Source: Gremmenia infestans
Lineage: Eukaryota > Ascomycota > Leotiomycetes > Helotiales > Hamatocanthoscyphaceae
NCBI GenBank assembly: GCA_032629725.1
Contig: JAFEVB010000032.1
Span: 372,001 to 436,000, forward strand
Direction of reading: 5' to 3'
DNA: 64,000 nt
Shown: positions 20,968 to 33,400 of the stretch, piece after piece
How the letters are laid out: each line of letters opens with the position of its first letter
Numbering within the stretch: position 1 is the stretch's first letter
The notes under the pieces: generated by a model
The model's database searches: none
What the model saw: the letters and a program-made list of their open reading frames with translations, nothing else
What the model was told of the DNA's origin: nothing
Translations under genes and position numbers: made by a program

Positions 20968-23820
20968 ATGTCCGACAACCCCTCCTCGCCGTTGCTTGGT
21001 AGCAGCGATAGACCTATTTCGAAACACTCCCAGCACGACGACGACCACGAGATAACACCTTTATTGTCACGATCCGACTCGACTCCTCGATATGACGGCA
21101 CTGAGGATGACGGACAAGGGCGCCTCCCATCTCCGGCCGCAACATCATTACGATCTTTACAAAACGGCCATGGCTCAACTAAATCCCCAAAGCCGAAACG
21201 ACGCTGGCCAACTTTCATTGCTATCAGTATCCTTGGGTTGGTGGCAATAGCCATCATTACCGGCGCATTCTTGGCTCCCGCTGCCGTGGAGGCATACGCC
21301 AAAGAAGCACTTGTCGTCGAGCCTACTAATCTGTCCATTGATAGCTTCACGGCTACCGGCGTCAGAGCAAGATTTCAAGCAAACTTACGGATGGATGCAT
21401 CAAGAGTTAAGAACAAGGATGTGAGGAATATTGGACGTTTCGGTACTTGGATTGCTCGTGAAATAGAGACCAAGGAGTCCGAAGTGCAGGTCTATTTACC
21501 AGAACTAGGAAATATTCTACTTGGCACGGCGACTGTACCACGAGTTGTTGTTGACATTCGTAACGGGCATACAACAGACATTGATTTTTTCACGGATTTA
21601 GAGCCAGGAAACATCGAAGGGATTCGACAAGTAGCCAACGATTGGCTGGATGGTCGTTTGCATAAGTTGAGGGTGTTGGGCAAGGCCAATGTTGGGCTTA
21701 AATCTGGCTTGATTTCCCTGGGCACTCAGAGCATCTCCGAGTCACTTGAGTTTGAAGGTCAATCCCTCTACCGTACCTTTGCGTCATTCTATCTTGGAGA
21801 GAAGTCATTAGCTTAAATGCGTGGCTGTGCTCACTCGATCTGTTCCAACAGGGACTGGTATGTAGTCTAATCAGCGTTAGATTTCTGATCAACAAGTGTC
21901 TCCAGACCTTCCACATTGCTGTCATCAGCTCAAATGCCTCAAATATTTGGCTAATACTGCATTCAGGCAACACTCTTCCAAGTATCCCGGCGTATAACAT
22001 TACCCGTCTTAATTTCCGGGAAGTACCCATCTCATTGACTGGTCGTCGTGGCATGGCTGCAGATGTTTCGCTCTCCGTGGTAAACAGCTACCCTGTCAAG
22101 TTTACTGTTCCGCCCCTTGGATTTGATATTCTTGTTCCAAATTGCGGCGTTGACGATCCATACATTCGTCTTGCGGACGCCACAACAGGCACCATCAACA
22201 TTGAACCCAACTCGGAGGTTGATGTTGAAGTTGGAGGAATTGTCCGCCAGTTACCAAAACCTCTAGTCAACGCCTGCCCAGACTCAAAGCCTTCCCCGCT
22301 TGATGCGCTACTTGGCCATTATATCAAAGGGAAAGATACAACCATATATGTACGAGGCTCAGAAGCACCCAATGGTGACACCCCTGAGTGGATTACCAAA
22401 ATAATTTCTAGTGTTACTGTTCCCGTACCCTTCCCAGGCCGTACATTTGATAATCTTATCAAGAACTTTTCTTTGACGGATACACATTTTAGCCTCCCCG
22501 ACCCTGGCGCGGAGCCTGGAACCGACGAAGAAAATCCTCAGATATCTGGCAAGGTGCTTGTGATTGCAAACTTGCCCAAGGAGATGAATTTTGGAATCAA
22601 CGTCACAGGAGTCCAGGCACATGCCGAGGTTTATTACAAGAATAAGAAGCTTGGAAATCTGAATCTACACAAGTCTGCCGCAAAGTCAGAACGAATCGAG
22701 CCAGAGGATGGCGAGGCTGCATCTCTTAAGATCGAATCTGAGATCAAGAACGCCCCGCTCGAGATCACTGACGAACGTGTATTCAGCGACGTGATTCAAG
22801 CCATTATTTTTGGTGGTAGTGGGGTGATGCTGAATGTTAAGGCTCTTGTTGATGTTACAGTCTCTACAGTCTTGGGAGAACTTGTCATCAAGAAGTTACC
22901 CGCAGAGGGGGTCATCCCCGTGAAACGTTAGGCAACCGTCTCAATTATTCAGATTCAGCTCGAGCCTCGACCGCACCGAAGCTGACGAGATTGCAGCCAT
23001 CTCTACAGGTGGCGATTTTAGTACTCTAAAGCCAAAGGTTGGCGACCTCAGGATTCTGAGCACGACCAAAACGGCTTTGGTCATCGAGGCTCGAGTCAAT
23101 TTCACGAACCCTACTCTCTACACTGCGCGAATTCCTTTTATCAACATCCACGTCCTCAATAACGGCTCGATTCTCGGCGAAGCTACAGCAAGAAGCATCA
23201 AAGTAGTACAGGGCAATAATACGAATATCCTAGTCCAGGCGACATGGGATCCAAGTCAACGTGGCAATGAGAAATCCCAGAAAATTGGTCGAGAACTACT
23301 TTCCCAATACATTTCAGGATACAACACTACCTTGACATTTCAAATCCACAAAGACTCCATTCCTTACCAACCAAAGATCGGTGAAGCACTCAGCAGATTC
23401 CCTATCGAAATGCCCACTCCAAAACTATCGAACCCAGGGGATAGTAACGATACGCCCAAGTTCCTAGACGACGCAACTTTTCATTTATTATCATCCACGG
23501 CTGATTTCACTATTCATTCGCCTCTCCAGTCCTCTACTATATTTATCGAAAACATCAACGCAACAGCTTTGTATAACCACACCGAACCAGTAGGAAAGAT
23601 CAACTATGATTTGCCTTTTAAAATTCCACCCGGGACTAGCAAGTCACCGAAGTTACCAGTTGACTGGTCTCTTGATTCTGTTGGATACGAGAAAATTCGC
23701 GAGGCATTGGGAGGCTCTTTAAAACTAGACGCAAAAGGTACCGTAAAGGTAAGACTTGGGCAATGGACGGAAACGATTTGGTATGTGGGGTCCGGGATTG
23801 GCGCAAGTGTTAGGTTATAA
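20968..23820 (+). CDS. DUF3712-type single-pass membrane protein (Tag1-like)
   Basis: Exons 20968-21757, 21967-22926 and 22997-23820 join in phase to 857 residues. The first 80 residues are polar and end in a basic KPKRRW stretch, followed by one transmembrane helix at about residues 82-103. The remaining 750 residues are a large lumenal or extracellular region made of repeated beta-rich units (for example SFTATGVRARFQANLRMD and TALVIEARVNFTNPT) with many N-glycosylation sequons. This matches fungal proteins related to yeast vacuolar Tag1/YLR173W, reported to take part in ending autophagy; they are often labelled pre-rRNA processing proteins in databases, which the topology does not support. 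The acceptor of the second intron was chosen for phase and its CTGAC branch site. Confidence 0.78.
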
Positions 23821-24107
23821 AACCTGCTGTTTTCTCATACGAGTAATGGATACATGATATGGGGAATACATATAGGACGGGGGGAAGGAGTATAAGGGTG
23901 TATATCAAAGCGGGCTTAAGGTTACAATCGGCGTTTGGGAAAGCACTTACGTGCATGGATAAACTAGAAAGGCATATCGGATCCACCATCCACATCCTTT
24001 AAAACAAATCATCATATATCTATCTACAAGGTTTCTGCTCTGAACTATGGAAAATAGCGCCAACTCCCCCAATAAATAACAATTTGCCACGTGAGTGATC
24101 CATTAAT

Positions 24108-25139
24108 CTATCCTGGAGGAAGGGTGCTCGCATCCACAATATCATCGGCTTCCTTCAGTAACTCCTGATCATTGGGCCCGAAGAGTGGTGAGCGGGGAAG
24201 AGCCATTAGGCCTGTGCGTGCGGATTCGAGGATGCCGAAGGGGGAGACGAGTTTCATGAATGAGTCGATTCGGGTTGGCTTTGCAGAACTAAAATAACAG
24301 TTAGCTTCCCTGTATACTTTTTCTTTGAACATAGAGGGGAATACTCACAGCTCCACGATACAGCTATTAGTACTAATATCCAGCACCTTTCCGCCAAACT
24401 GATGCGTAAAATACGTAATCGACTTCAGATGCTCATGCTTATGTCTCAACGCCTCGCTCAGCGCCAGCTTACTCGGATGAAAGTCTTGAGTCTCCTTCAA
24501 CTGCTCCAGCCGCCTCTGCGCCCATTCCTCCTGGCCCTCCAGACTCTGCTCGTCGGGGGCAGTAATCTCCCTATGATGCGCCTGCAACTCCTCAAAGTAT
24601 TCCGGACCCAGGATGTTCACTTTGGCGAGCAGGAGTTCTCGCTGCACTAAAGCGGCGGGTGTGTAGTCTAGCACTGCCCAGACGGGCACCAGGTCTTCCA
24701 GTTGGCGCCGGGCTTGCTCCACTACGCCGTCCTGGCCCGAGAGCACGATGGTCATGCGGGACAGGTCTTCGACTTCGGTGTTGCAGACAACCAGAGAGTC
24801 GATATTGAAGCCTCGCGCGGCCAGGATACCGGAAACGCGGGACAGCACACCGGGTTCGTTCTGCACTAGGCAGTTGAGGATATGGCGTTTCGGGGGTGTG
24901 GTGGAGGGGGAGGGCGTCTCGTACAGGATGTTGGAGACGGCTGCTTGGGCGGACCAGGCCGGGGAGGCGTCTGTTGTTGGGAGAGGATAGATGCGGCGGT
25001 GGAGGGCCTTGTACGCCAGTGCTGAGGTCGAGGAGGCTGTGGATTCTGCGCGTAGAGTAGATCGAGACAAGAGACCTGAGGGGACGCGCGCAATTGATGC
25101 TCGCGTTGGCAGAGCGAGGAGGGCTTTTCGGGAGGCCAT
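24108..25139 (-). CDS. ILV6: Acetolactate synthase small (regulatory) subunit
   Basis: Minus-strand exons 25139-24349 and 24288-24108 join in phase to 323 residues. The protein is the regulatory subunit that makes the mitochondrial acetohydroxyacid synthase (Ilv2) sensitive to valine feedback in branched-chain amino-acid synthesis. The first 40 residues are rich in Ala, Arg and Ser with no acidic run, as in a mitochondrial targeting sequence. The ACT domain spans about residues 86-160 (LNCLVQNEPGVLSRVSGILA, RGFNIDSLVV). The C-terminal AHAS-regulatory domain follows (SITYFTHQFGGKVLDIS, then TRIDSFMKLVSPFGI after the splice). The long insert rich in Gln and Glu between the two is normal for fungi. 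Confidence 0.95.
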
Positions 25140-25621
25140 TGTAAGGGGAAGGGTAGCCAGCAGTGACTCTGTCGGATTGTGAAGGGATTTTGCCCTTCTT
25201 TGGGAAGTGCTGGCTCAGCAATTGAGTGTATGGAAGTGGAAGTTGGAGTTGAGCAGCAACTACCTACTGGGCAGAATAAATATTGCAGAGTCACCGACCA
25301 AACTGGCCGATGGCGGAGAGTTCTTGCAGTGCCAAGCGCCAAGCATTAGACCTTTTTAGCGAACAATTTAACTGGTTCACAAAGCTCCAAGACAAGTCCG
25401 TCTGGGGAATTTTAGGCTTACGGAGGAGTACCGTGACTTTAGCCTAGCTTAGGTAGGATCTTCGTACATTTTGTTAGATCTTTTTTTTGAGGCTCCATAT
25501 CTCCATATCCATCCGTCTTTAAATCTGCGCAACCCTGCATTTACAATATCGCCAACCACCTACACCTATCCCCTGCGCACAAAAGCAATACAACATAGCA
25601 CTCTTCTGTTTGTCTGTCAAT
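25140..25621. other. Divergent promoter region between ILV6 and the KH-protein gene
   Basis: The 482 bp between the two start codons contain no coding frame. C/T-rich tracts lie just before 25622, as is common upstream of fungal starts. Confidence 0.5.
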
Positions 25622-27610
25622 ATGGACGACACTGAACGACGTACCGCCAAGCGCTCGCGCTTTGACCAGACTGAAGCTGAGCCCAAGAGAGTCTCAAGAT
25701 TCGATCGGCGTTCACGCTCTCCCCCTGCACGGAAGCCCACCACCGAGTCCAGACGCAGCAGAAGTCCTATTGCAAGAGCATCCGATAGTCCAGCTCCAGC
25801 TCCAGATGCCGCAAAGAAAGGTGGTGCTGATCCTGCCGCTGCTGCTGGTAAGTCGTTGGAGAGGGATATTAGAATTGTGAATTAGGCTGACAGATATTTA
25901 AGCTGCCGCCGCTGCGAGAATTAATGCCCAGATCCAAGCAAAGAAGGGTATTCAGCATGTCGATGTGCCCCCTATTCGATCGACCGAAAGCCCAGCAGCC
26001 GGAAAGTCAGCTTCTCCAGGCGCATCCGGCGCAGGCAATAGCGCAAGCACAATAAATGGTGAGATGTACATTGCCGACGGCGACTACATCAGAGACATTG
26101 AAGTCAACGACCTTCGCAACCGTTACACACTGACCAAAGGTTCTACGCAAAAGATGGTAAATACTCCTTGTGTCAGATTCCACTGATATATCAGACTTTC
26201 TTCATAGATATATTACACATATAGCCTAGCTCTTCCTACCCTTTCATTTCAAGTACACCTGACTCTGTGGGGACTTTCAAGCTTACTTAGAGCGCGAATA
26301 GCACTCACTAAACACACCTCATTGGCATCTGCTGACTCCCGCTGCGTGACATAGATTAAAGAAGAAACCGGAGCTGGTACGCAATATACCTACAACTTAC
26401 CGTTTTTATAGAGATTTCATGTTGACTTTTCAAGATGTCACCACGCGTGGAAATTACTACCCGGATCGAAATATGGCAACGTCGACGGTAAATTTATTCG
26501 GCAACAATGGCGAAGACTTGCTGATTTGTAACCAGAACCCGCCCCTGTATCTCCACGTTACGAGTACCACAAAAAAAGGCCTCGAGCAGGCGGTCGAGAA
26601 GATCGAAGAACTGATGCAGCAGGAACTTCCCAACCTAGTCGACGAGCGACGATTCCGCCGACGAGAGCCAGATCAAGTCGAGAGAGACGAATTTGGCAGA
26701 GTAAGTTGTTTTGGTCTTGGATAAGGAGTTACTAATGGAAAAACAGCGCAAATGGCCCGAGGAAAGAATTCCGATAGACTTTGACCCAATTCCTGGCTTC
26801 AACCTTCGTGCTCAAGTTGTTGGTCATGGGGGTGCCTATGTCAAGCATATCCAACAAGAGACTAGGTGTCGTGTCCAAATCAAGGGCCGTGGATCTGGCT
26901 TTATGGAGCATGGGACTGGGCGTGAAAGTGACGAAGATATGTACTTGCATGTTGCGTGAGTATTGATTATTTGACATCCTGGTTCTTGCTAATCTGAAAT
27001 AGGGGACCTGATCCAAACGAGGTTCAAAAGGCCAAGGAGCTTTGCGAGGATTTGTTGAAGAATGTCAGGGAGCAGTATGAAGAATTCAAAAACCGACCAC
27101 CCCCACAACGTGGCTATGGTGCCCCTAGCACTGGTTATGGAGGAGAGCGTGGCTATGGTGATCGTGCTCCCGATAGATCCAACTCTTATGGTGGTGGTTA
27201 CGGAGGAGGCGGTTACAACAATTCTCCTGCTCCCAACACTCCAAGTGGCGTCATGAGTCCAGCGACCCCAGCTGCACCTGGCGCTGGCAGTCCAACAGCC
27301 GGAGCAGATTATGCCGCTCAGTATGCTCAGTACTATGGTGCTGGTGCAGATCCATACGCAGCTTATGGTGGCTACGCAGCCTACGCACAATATTACCAAC
27401 AGTATATGGCTGCGGCTGCTGCTCAACAGCAACAGTCACCTCCACCTGGCGCTCCTAGCTCTGCCCCACCTCCACCTCCGTCAGAAGCGCCTCCTCCACC
27501 ACCGCCAGGATCGGCTCCAGGAACTGGTGGCTACAATGCTGTAAGTTAGACAAATACAGGAGGCTTTCTCAAACTGACAATCATAGGTACCTCCTCCACC
27601 TGGCATGTGA
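25622..27610 (+). CDS. KH-domain RNA-binding protein (KHDC4-like)
   Basis: Eight exons (25622-25847, 25903-26156, 26355-26376, 26435-26487, 26536-26700, 26747-26955, 27003-27540, 27587-27610) join in phase to 496 residues. The N-terminus is Arg/Ser-rich, as in splicing factors. The first KH-like part lies around YIRDIEVNDLRNRYTLTKGS and IKEETGADVTTRG. A second KH-like part holds DPIPGFNLRAQVVGHGGAY and TRCRVQIKGRG. The C-terminus is a low-complexity tail of Gly/Tyr, Ala/Tyr and long proline runs ending PPPPGM. Human KHDC4/BLOM7 acts in pre-mRNA splicing, so a nuclear RNA-processing role is likely. One exon is 22 nt, and the intron at 26488-26535 is 48 nt with no in-frame stop, so it could be retained. 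Confidence 0.87.
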
Positions 27611-27782
27611 TAGTGTGTGGTCATTGATTTTCTCTACACTTCTCTTTTGTTTATGCATGAGGCGTGTTCTTTCTTCGTCGCACGGGTGGTCACAAAATTC
27701 GCAGGATACCTCACTCTTGTACATTATTAAGGAAGTCTCACACAGTACTTGAAAGATAATTGCGTCGCCAGAACGGAAAAGC

Positions 27783-28439
27783 TCAGTCAATTAAGTCTGT
27801 GTAATTCAGCCATTCCTCCATATCATCTGGTTCCATTTCAAAAGAATCACCGTCTCCATCCATATCTTTGAATGTGAGCCGTGATCCATATGAGATACAG
27901 AGTTCTTCTCCTTTTCTGATATCTCTTAGTGCCGTGTAGGTGACGAGGCGATGGGTAAGGTCCCGTTCCCATCCAACATTCTGCTGTTTGTTGGAATGAT
28001 TGAACATAGATCCAAGACCGAGAATAACGGCTTGGGTTGTCGAGGGAGGTTTTCCCGAACCGTTCACATGGCCGTTTCCATTCCCATTCCCGTTCTCCAA
28101 CAGCGGCGGCGTGTAAGGCCAGTTGCTAACCCAATAAGCCTCAAATTCCAAACAGAGTGAATCATGTGACCTACTATGTATAATTGTAGAGATCTGTTTT
28201 CTCAATATGCTCTTTATTCTCCACTGGATCCAGCACCAAAGCCGGGGATACTTCAATGACCGTGCGAGCTGTTATATCTTTACCAGCAAAGACTCCTCGA
28301 CCTAAATGTAAAGCAAAGTCAGTAAAGTGGCAAAAGTGAAAAATTGCATTGCTCTGAAACAAGCAACAAACGCACCTTTGGGCGTATCCATGATGAGAAG
28401 CAACCCTTCCTCTCTCTTCAGAGGAATGCCCTTTTCCAT
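27783..28439 (-). CDS. Small SET-domain protein
   Basis: Minus-strand exons 28439-28376, 28301-28175 and 28125-27783 join in phase to 177 residues, almost entirely a SET domain. Seen motifs are the opening GRGVFAGKDI, the central LGLGSMFNHS with following NVGWERD, and the terminal GEELCISYG of the methyl-donor and lysine pocket. A Gly/Asn repeat (NGNGNGNGHVNG) and an acidic tail are lineage-type decorations. SET proteins transfer methyl groups from S-adenosylmethionine to lysines; substrate cannot be told here, and no post-SET cysteine cluster is present. The start overlaps nothing and lies 235 bp from the divergent TRAPPC13-like gene. Confidence 0.85.
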
Positions 28440-28674
28440 GGTCGTAGCCTCCTTTCCCAAAGCAGCCCGCGTACTTGTAGATCTAAGGCGGAGACTGTTC
28501 CGATTGTGGAAAGAATTTTAAGACGAAGCCACACTGGTGCCACGATAAGATCAGATTACGGTGGGACATGGCGGGCATGGGTGGTGTGGAGGAAGATTGA
28601 GCTTGAGCTTGGTCCAACGTCACTTCATGAACATATGAAAAATAGCCAACTACATGGCTTGAAAAACACCAAAA

Positions 28675-29704
28675 ATGGCGCATCAGCGCGTGCCCTCGAC
28701 CATTGATGCGGTGAAGGAACCGCATTCTGTTTCGCTCAAGGTTTTACGGTATTTACAATTAATTCAATTCCAATGCCAATTTAAGTATAATATAATATAG
28801 GAACTGACCAGTACACAGACTCTCTCGTCCCTCCCTCTCAATCCAAAATCCTCTCCCACCATCCCCCTCGCCCTCCCCAGACCTCACCGCATCCCTCGCA
28901 TACCCCTCCACGAAACCCGATGCCTTCATCCTCTCCCCCCTCCTCACCCTCCCGCCCGCCTTCGGCTCCGCATACGTAGGCGAGACATTCTCCTGCACCC
29001 TATGCGCCAACAACGAGATCCTGCCCGGCAGCACCCCGCAGAAAACAATCTCCAACGTCCGCATAGAAGCAGAAATGAAGATCCCCTCGTCCGCAACCCC
29101 TACATCTCTCCCTCTTTCTCCTCCCTCATCATCATCATCATCATCATCATCGCCATCATCAGACGAAAACGAAAAGGATACAGGCGTAGATTTAGATGCT
29201 TCGAAAAGTTTACAGAAAATCGTAAACTTTGATCTGAAGGAAGAGGGTTCCCATGTCTTGGCTGTCACAGTCACATATACAGAAACAACGCCTACAGCTG
29301 GACGGATCCGCACATTCCGGAAACTGTACCAATTTATCTGTAAAGGGTGTATGGTCGTCCGCACTAAAGCCGGGCCCCTGCCCCCTTCTCCATCTTCTTC
29401 CTCCCTTAGAAAATGGGCCTTAGAAGCACAGTTGGAGAACTGTGGAGAGGACACGATTTGTCTTGATGGTGTGGTGTTGGAGACGAGGGACGGGTTTCGG
29501 AGTGTGGGGCTTAATGGGGAGGAGAGGCCTGTGCTGATGCCGGGGGATGTGAGGCAGGTTTGCTTTTTGGTTGAGGAGGTGGATGGGGGAGGGACAGAGC
29601 AGGGGGGGAGGATCGTGTTTGGGGTGTTGAGTATTGGGTGGAGAGGGACGATGGGGAATAGGGGGTTCTTGAGTACGGGGGCGCTGGGGGCGAAGGTTAC
29701 GTGA
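28675..29704 (+). CDS. TRAPPC13-like protein (DUF974)
   Basis: Exons 28675-28748 and 28819-29704 join in phase to 319 residues. The N-terminus HSVSLKVLRLSRPSL and the block TLPPAFGSAYVGETFSCTLC followed by ANNE fit TRAPPC13, a subunit of the metazoan and fungal TRAPP II/III tethering complexes acting at the Golgi. Later features are beta-rich (HVLAVTVTYTE, FRKLYQFICKG, EAQLENCGEDTICLDGV). A run of nine serines is encoded by eight TCA codons plus TCG at 29126-29152. The last codons run into a GTGAGT at 29701, so a further exon is possible, but I found none with matching sequence. Confidence 0.85.
29126..29149 (+). repeat. TCA trinucleotide microsatellite, 8 copies
   Basis: Eight perfect TCA units encode serines inside the TRAPPC13-like gene. 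Its length could vary between strains without breaking the frame. Confidence 0.9.
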
Positions 29705-30444
29705 GTGTGGGGAGTGGGAGGGCGTTTTCTGGTGCCTTGGGCTGGTAGAAAATTTAGACAAGAGGTGTTTTGGGATGCTGTGGTTCATATGAGTAGTGCC
29801 TTCACACCCAAAGGGACATCAAATGTTTCGGGTCATTATTTGAGGTTCTGATCTTGTTCTTGCATTTTGACTTATCCTCCCTGGCCTAAGCTCAATTGGG
29901 TTCCTCGTTCCGACTCCTGGGATGTTCCTAAACAAGCTGAAAGGTTGCAGGTAAGCGCTCTTTAGATTATCATTATGCATCACCACTCCCTTTTACCGTC
30001 CGCAGAGACTTGTCACTCGACAATAGCAAACAGTTGTTTGGTATGCGGTACTTCAAATACGGCTACGACTACTGGCAAAGATACTTTTGGAGGGGGCTTG
30101 GGTATCAACATATATTATCTCTTCATCTCTTGAACAATCTACCCTTCACTCCAGACGCGTATTCCAAAACCCCCTCCACTGGCTCACTCCAATCACGTTC
30201 AAACGCTTGCTTGTCCTCTGTCTTTTATGCCTGGCTCCCGAACACCTATATACATACACATGTACACCAGAAACCATCCCGTCCAATGCTTTTGCTGATG
30301 TTGCTCATATCTTACAAGAATGTGTCATTAGGTCCTTCCGTCGTTGCAACTTTCTTATTTCGTTTTCATTCTGCTAATTTTTTTATGACATTCTTTTTTT
30401 TTCGCTTTTGGGTTTGAGTAAGCAGTGACGATCGTTGGCCGTGT
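29705..30444. other. Convergent intergenic region
   Basis: This 740 bp lies between the 3' ends of the TRAPPC13-like and DENN genes. Plus-strand frames around 30010-30417 are rich in aromatic and Ser codons without family resemblance, and T-rich runs near 30380 look non-coding. Confidence 0.45.
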
Positions 30445-33400
30445 TTAGCCTCGACCACTACCCCCAAGCAAACTCGGAACCGCTTTTCGTCCTACTCTCT
30501 TCCCGGGCATATCCATCCTCGGAACGCCCTGAATGACTCTCGGCTCCCGCATCAGCGTGACATCTAGCTGAGCCGGGATGCGCGTTGTAATAGCGTGAAG
30601 ATCACCTGGAACCTTCCAGCTCGGCGTGGGCACTGCAGCACTTCGCCAGAGATGATCGGAGGTATCGTCAAGATAGGAGGAGGATCTTGAGGAACCACGG
30701 GAGGAGAAGAAAGAGGTGCGGCCGCGGGATTTCTTGGACAGGATGATACTATCGAAGAGTTGGATTTTGGGGGAGTTGGAGGGGTTGGTTTCACGCTCAT
30801 GGATGAATTCGTTGAATGCTGTAAAATGTGTTAGAGGTTAATAAAGTAATGGGTGAGGAGGGAATTACCTTGTGTCTGCTTCAGCATAGTGATATACTCC
30901 TGCTGTTCAGTTGGCAAACTTTTCAAGAATCCATCCATGTCGAAACCGTAAAGTTGGCCGCTCTTCTTTTGCTCCCTCGTCGGTCTGTTCAGATACTTCC
31001 TGTAAGTGTAGAAGAGACTTGCAAAGCAACGGACGAAGGCTGCTCGTACGCGATCGGCGTGGAATGCTGCTGGGCAGACTAAAGATAGCGTACCCAAGCA
31101 GCGACCATGAGCGACCGTGGTACAGCTCGTGCATTTGTATGTTCCGTCCCCGTCAGGCTTCTCTTCACAGATAGAGCAAACGGACGAGTTGTCATTTGGT
31201 TTCAGTACCATACAGTGGCCCTCAACCCAGATCATACTATCCGTATTCCGGACTGGCTGCATGAGCATATTCGGCATGATGGTCGAGGCAGCCAGGGTCG
31301 AAGCCGCGTAAGCTGAGGGAGCGTAGCCATACATAGATTGGGCGTCTATGGACACAGCGGAGGTAGACAGGCTTGAGGAGTGACCGGCGCCGAAAGGCGC
31401 GCTCGGTCGACGTAGCGTAGGTTGTCTATCCACATTGAATGATGAGCTTCTTCTTGAATTAGCATCGAAGTGTCCCGACCTTTTCTCCCTTAATGTAGCG
31501 GCAAGAGCAAATCCAGAATCGTTTCGCGAGACAGGTGTGGTTGGTAAAGGCGGAAAGTGTCCTGATACCGGCGAGACCGATGAAGGGGGACTAATTCTGG
31601 CTGAAGATTTACTCGTCAAAGGTCTTTCCACACGACTGTGATCATTCTTCGTTTGCAAGAATGCATTGAAGACCAACGCCCGTTTCGAAGCTATTGGATC
31701 AGGCTCTCCGAAAGTTGTTGAATTTTGGGCCACGTACTGTGCCAGGGAGCTAGGAGGAGCGTTCTGGGTGAAGATTGCTTCGTTCTCAGAGGTGAAGGCA
31801 TCGTAAGGAAAGGTTTCGATAGCGTATGGTGGGGGTCCAACTTGAACTCCACATCTGTTATGATGAGGAGCTGCCAACTGAAGGAGTGAAATGAGTTTTC
31901 GACGTTGTTGCCGAGGCAGGGCGTCAGGTGCTGATGTTGCATTTATGGTATCTTGATCTAAATCTACTAAAACGTAGTCATCTTCTGGAAGTTCCAAATT
32001 CTCATATCTCCTCTCAATCCCAACGATATATGGGCAGGGTGCTTCCAGGACTTGAATCAACCGTTTGGGCAGAACTGGAATGAAAATACTCGCCCATTTC
32101 ATGGGATATAACAAACTTGCTATAGCTTTGCTTGCAAGATGGAGCATAGCCGTATGTGATGACAGTAATATGATTCTAGATTCCGACAAGGCAAATTCGA
32201 ATAAAGCCACAATATTTTGGATAGTGAGAGCTCTAAACAAAGCGTAGAGATCAGTGCTGCGAGATTCCGGAAGCTCATTTGCAGCTTCCTTCCTCGCAAA
32301 TAGTCGCAGTTCCCTGACTCCTAATTCAACCTGAGTCTTCGAGGAGATGGGGCTCAATGCTTCTGTACAGAGGTTGACGACATATCGCTCCAGGGGTTGC
32401 CATTGTCCGAGCGTTGGGGTACTTGCTGGAACCCTGTAGATGCCTCCATTAGTCATAGGGACGACCACAGCTCGTAACCACTCCTTCCAGAAGCTAGTCA
32501 TACTGCCATCTCGTCCAATGATTCCATAAGCTCTGGGTGACCACAGCCCAGTCTCACCATCTGTCAAACCATCGATCTTGGAAGCAGCTCCATGCCGTAC
32601 AGGCCGTAACATATCAGTCATCAGTGAAATCTTCTCTTCCACAGCACTAATTTGCTCTTCCAGGGCATCTCTGGCATCTGAACCGGAGACTACAGTCGGC
32701 AACCTCGCTAGTAACTGAGACAAATTTGCACGTTCCGACGCCAATCTTTCTCCCAAGCTTGCAGCCAATTCTCTTTCTTCATTTGTCATGTGGTGCTGCC
32801 TCCATTGCTCGCACCGCCTCTCGACATTCTCAGCTGCGTCCGAGTTCAGCGGCATCCATACAATAACCGTAATGCCATAGATCTTCGAATTGTCGTCAGA
32901 GGTCATTGCAAAACCATGCCATGTCGACCGGGGCCGTTCGTCTGAAGACATGATAGTAACATCATTTGGAAATGCAAACATAGGTATGTAGTCAGGGAAT
33001 CGTCCTCGTCTCTTTACCTCGTCCGTTGCATGCTTCGGGGGGTATCGGTCCAGTAATACGGGTTCGAAGGTTCGTTTCAGGGGGTGGGTATCTGGATCGA
33101 TATTCAAAGGTTCGGGAGGTGGAATAACAGAGTTGTAATTGCTCATCCGTCTTGATGTGCGTACAGAGGCTGCAGATGCAATATGTCAGCACGTTTTCCA
33201 TAGGATCAACAAGGTCCCCCCTGGAAACCTGATTCCAATCATGTTATATAATCATTTCCAGTCATTTATATGAAACCACAAATCTGACTTACTTGTTCTC
33301 TGAACACTTGGTTGCCTCTTCATACTGTTCATGTCCCTAAAACTGATCCGTCGTCGTATGCTACCTCCTACACTCCTCAGCAAAGGGCTTTTCCTCCCTG

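Noticed and set aside
20895..21350. Minus frame opposite the DUF3712-type gene
   Set aside because: Antisense shadow of a clear coding exon.
22927..22996. Apparent stop and frame change in the DUF3712-type gene
   Set aside because: A 70 bp intron with a CTGAC branch site joins the frames in phase.
30010..30417. Possible small gene between TRAPPC13-like and DENN genes
   Set aside because: No motif, no splice partners, T-rich tail; likely chance.
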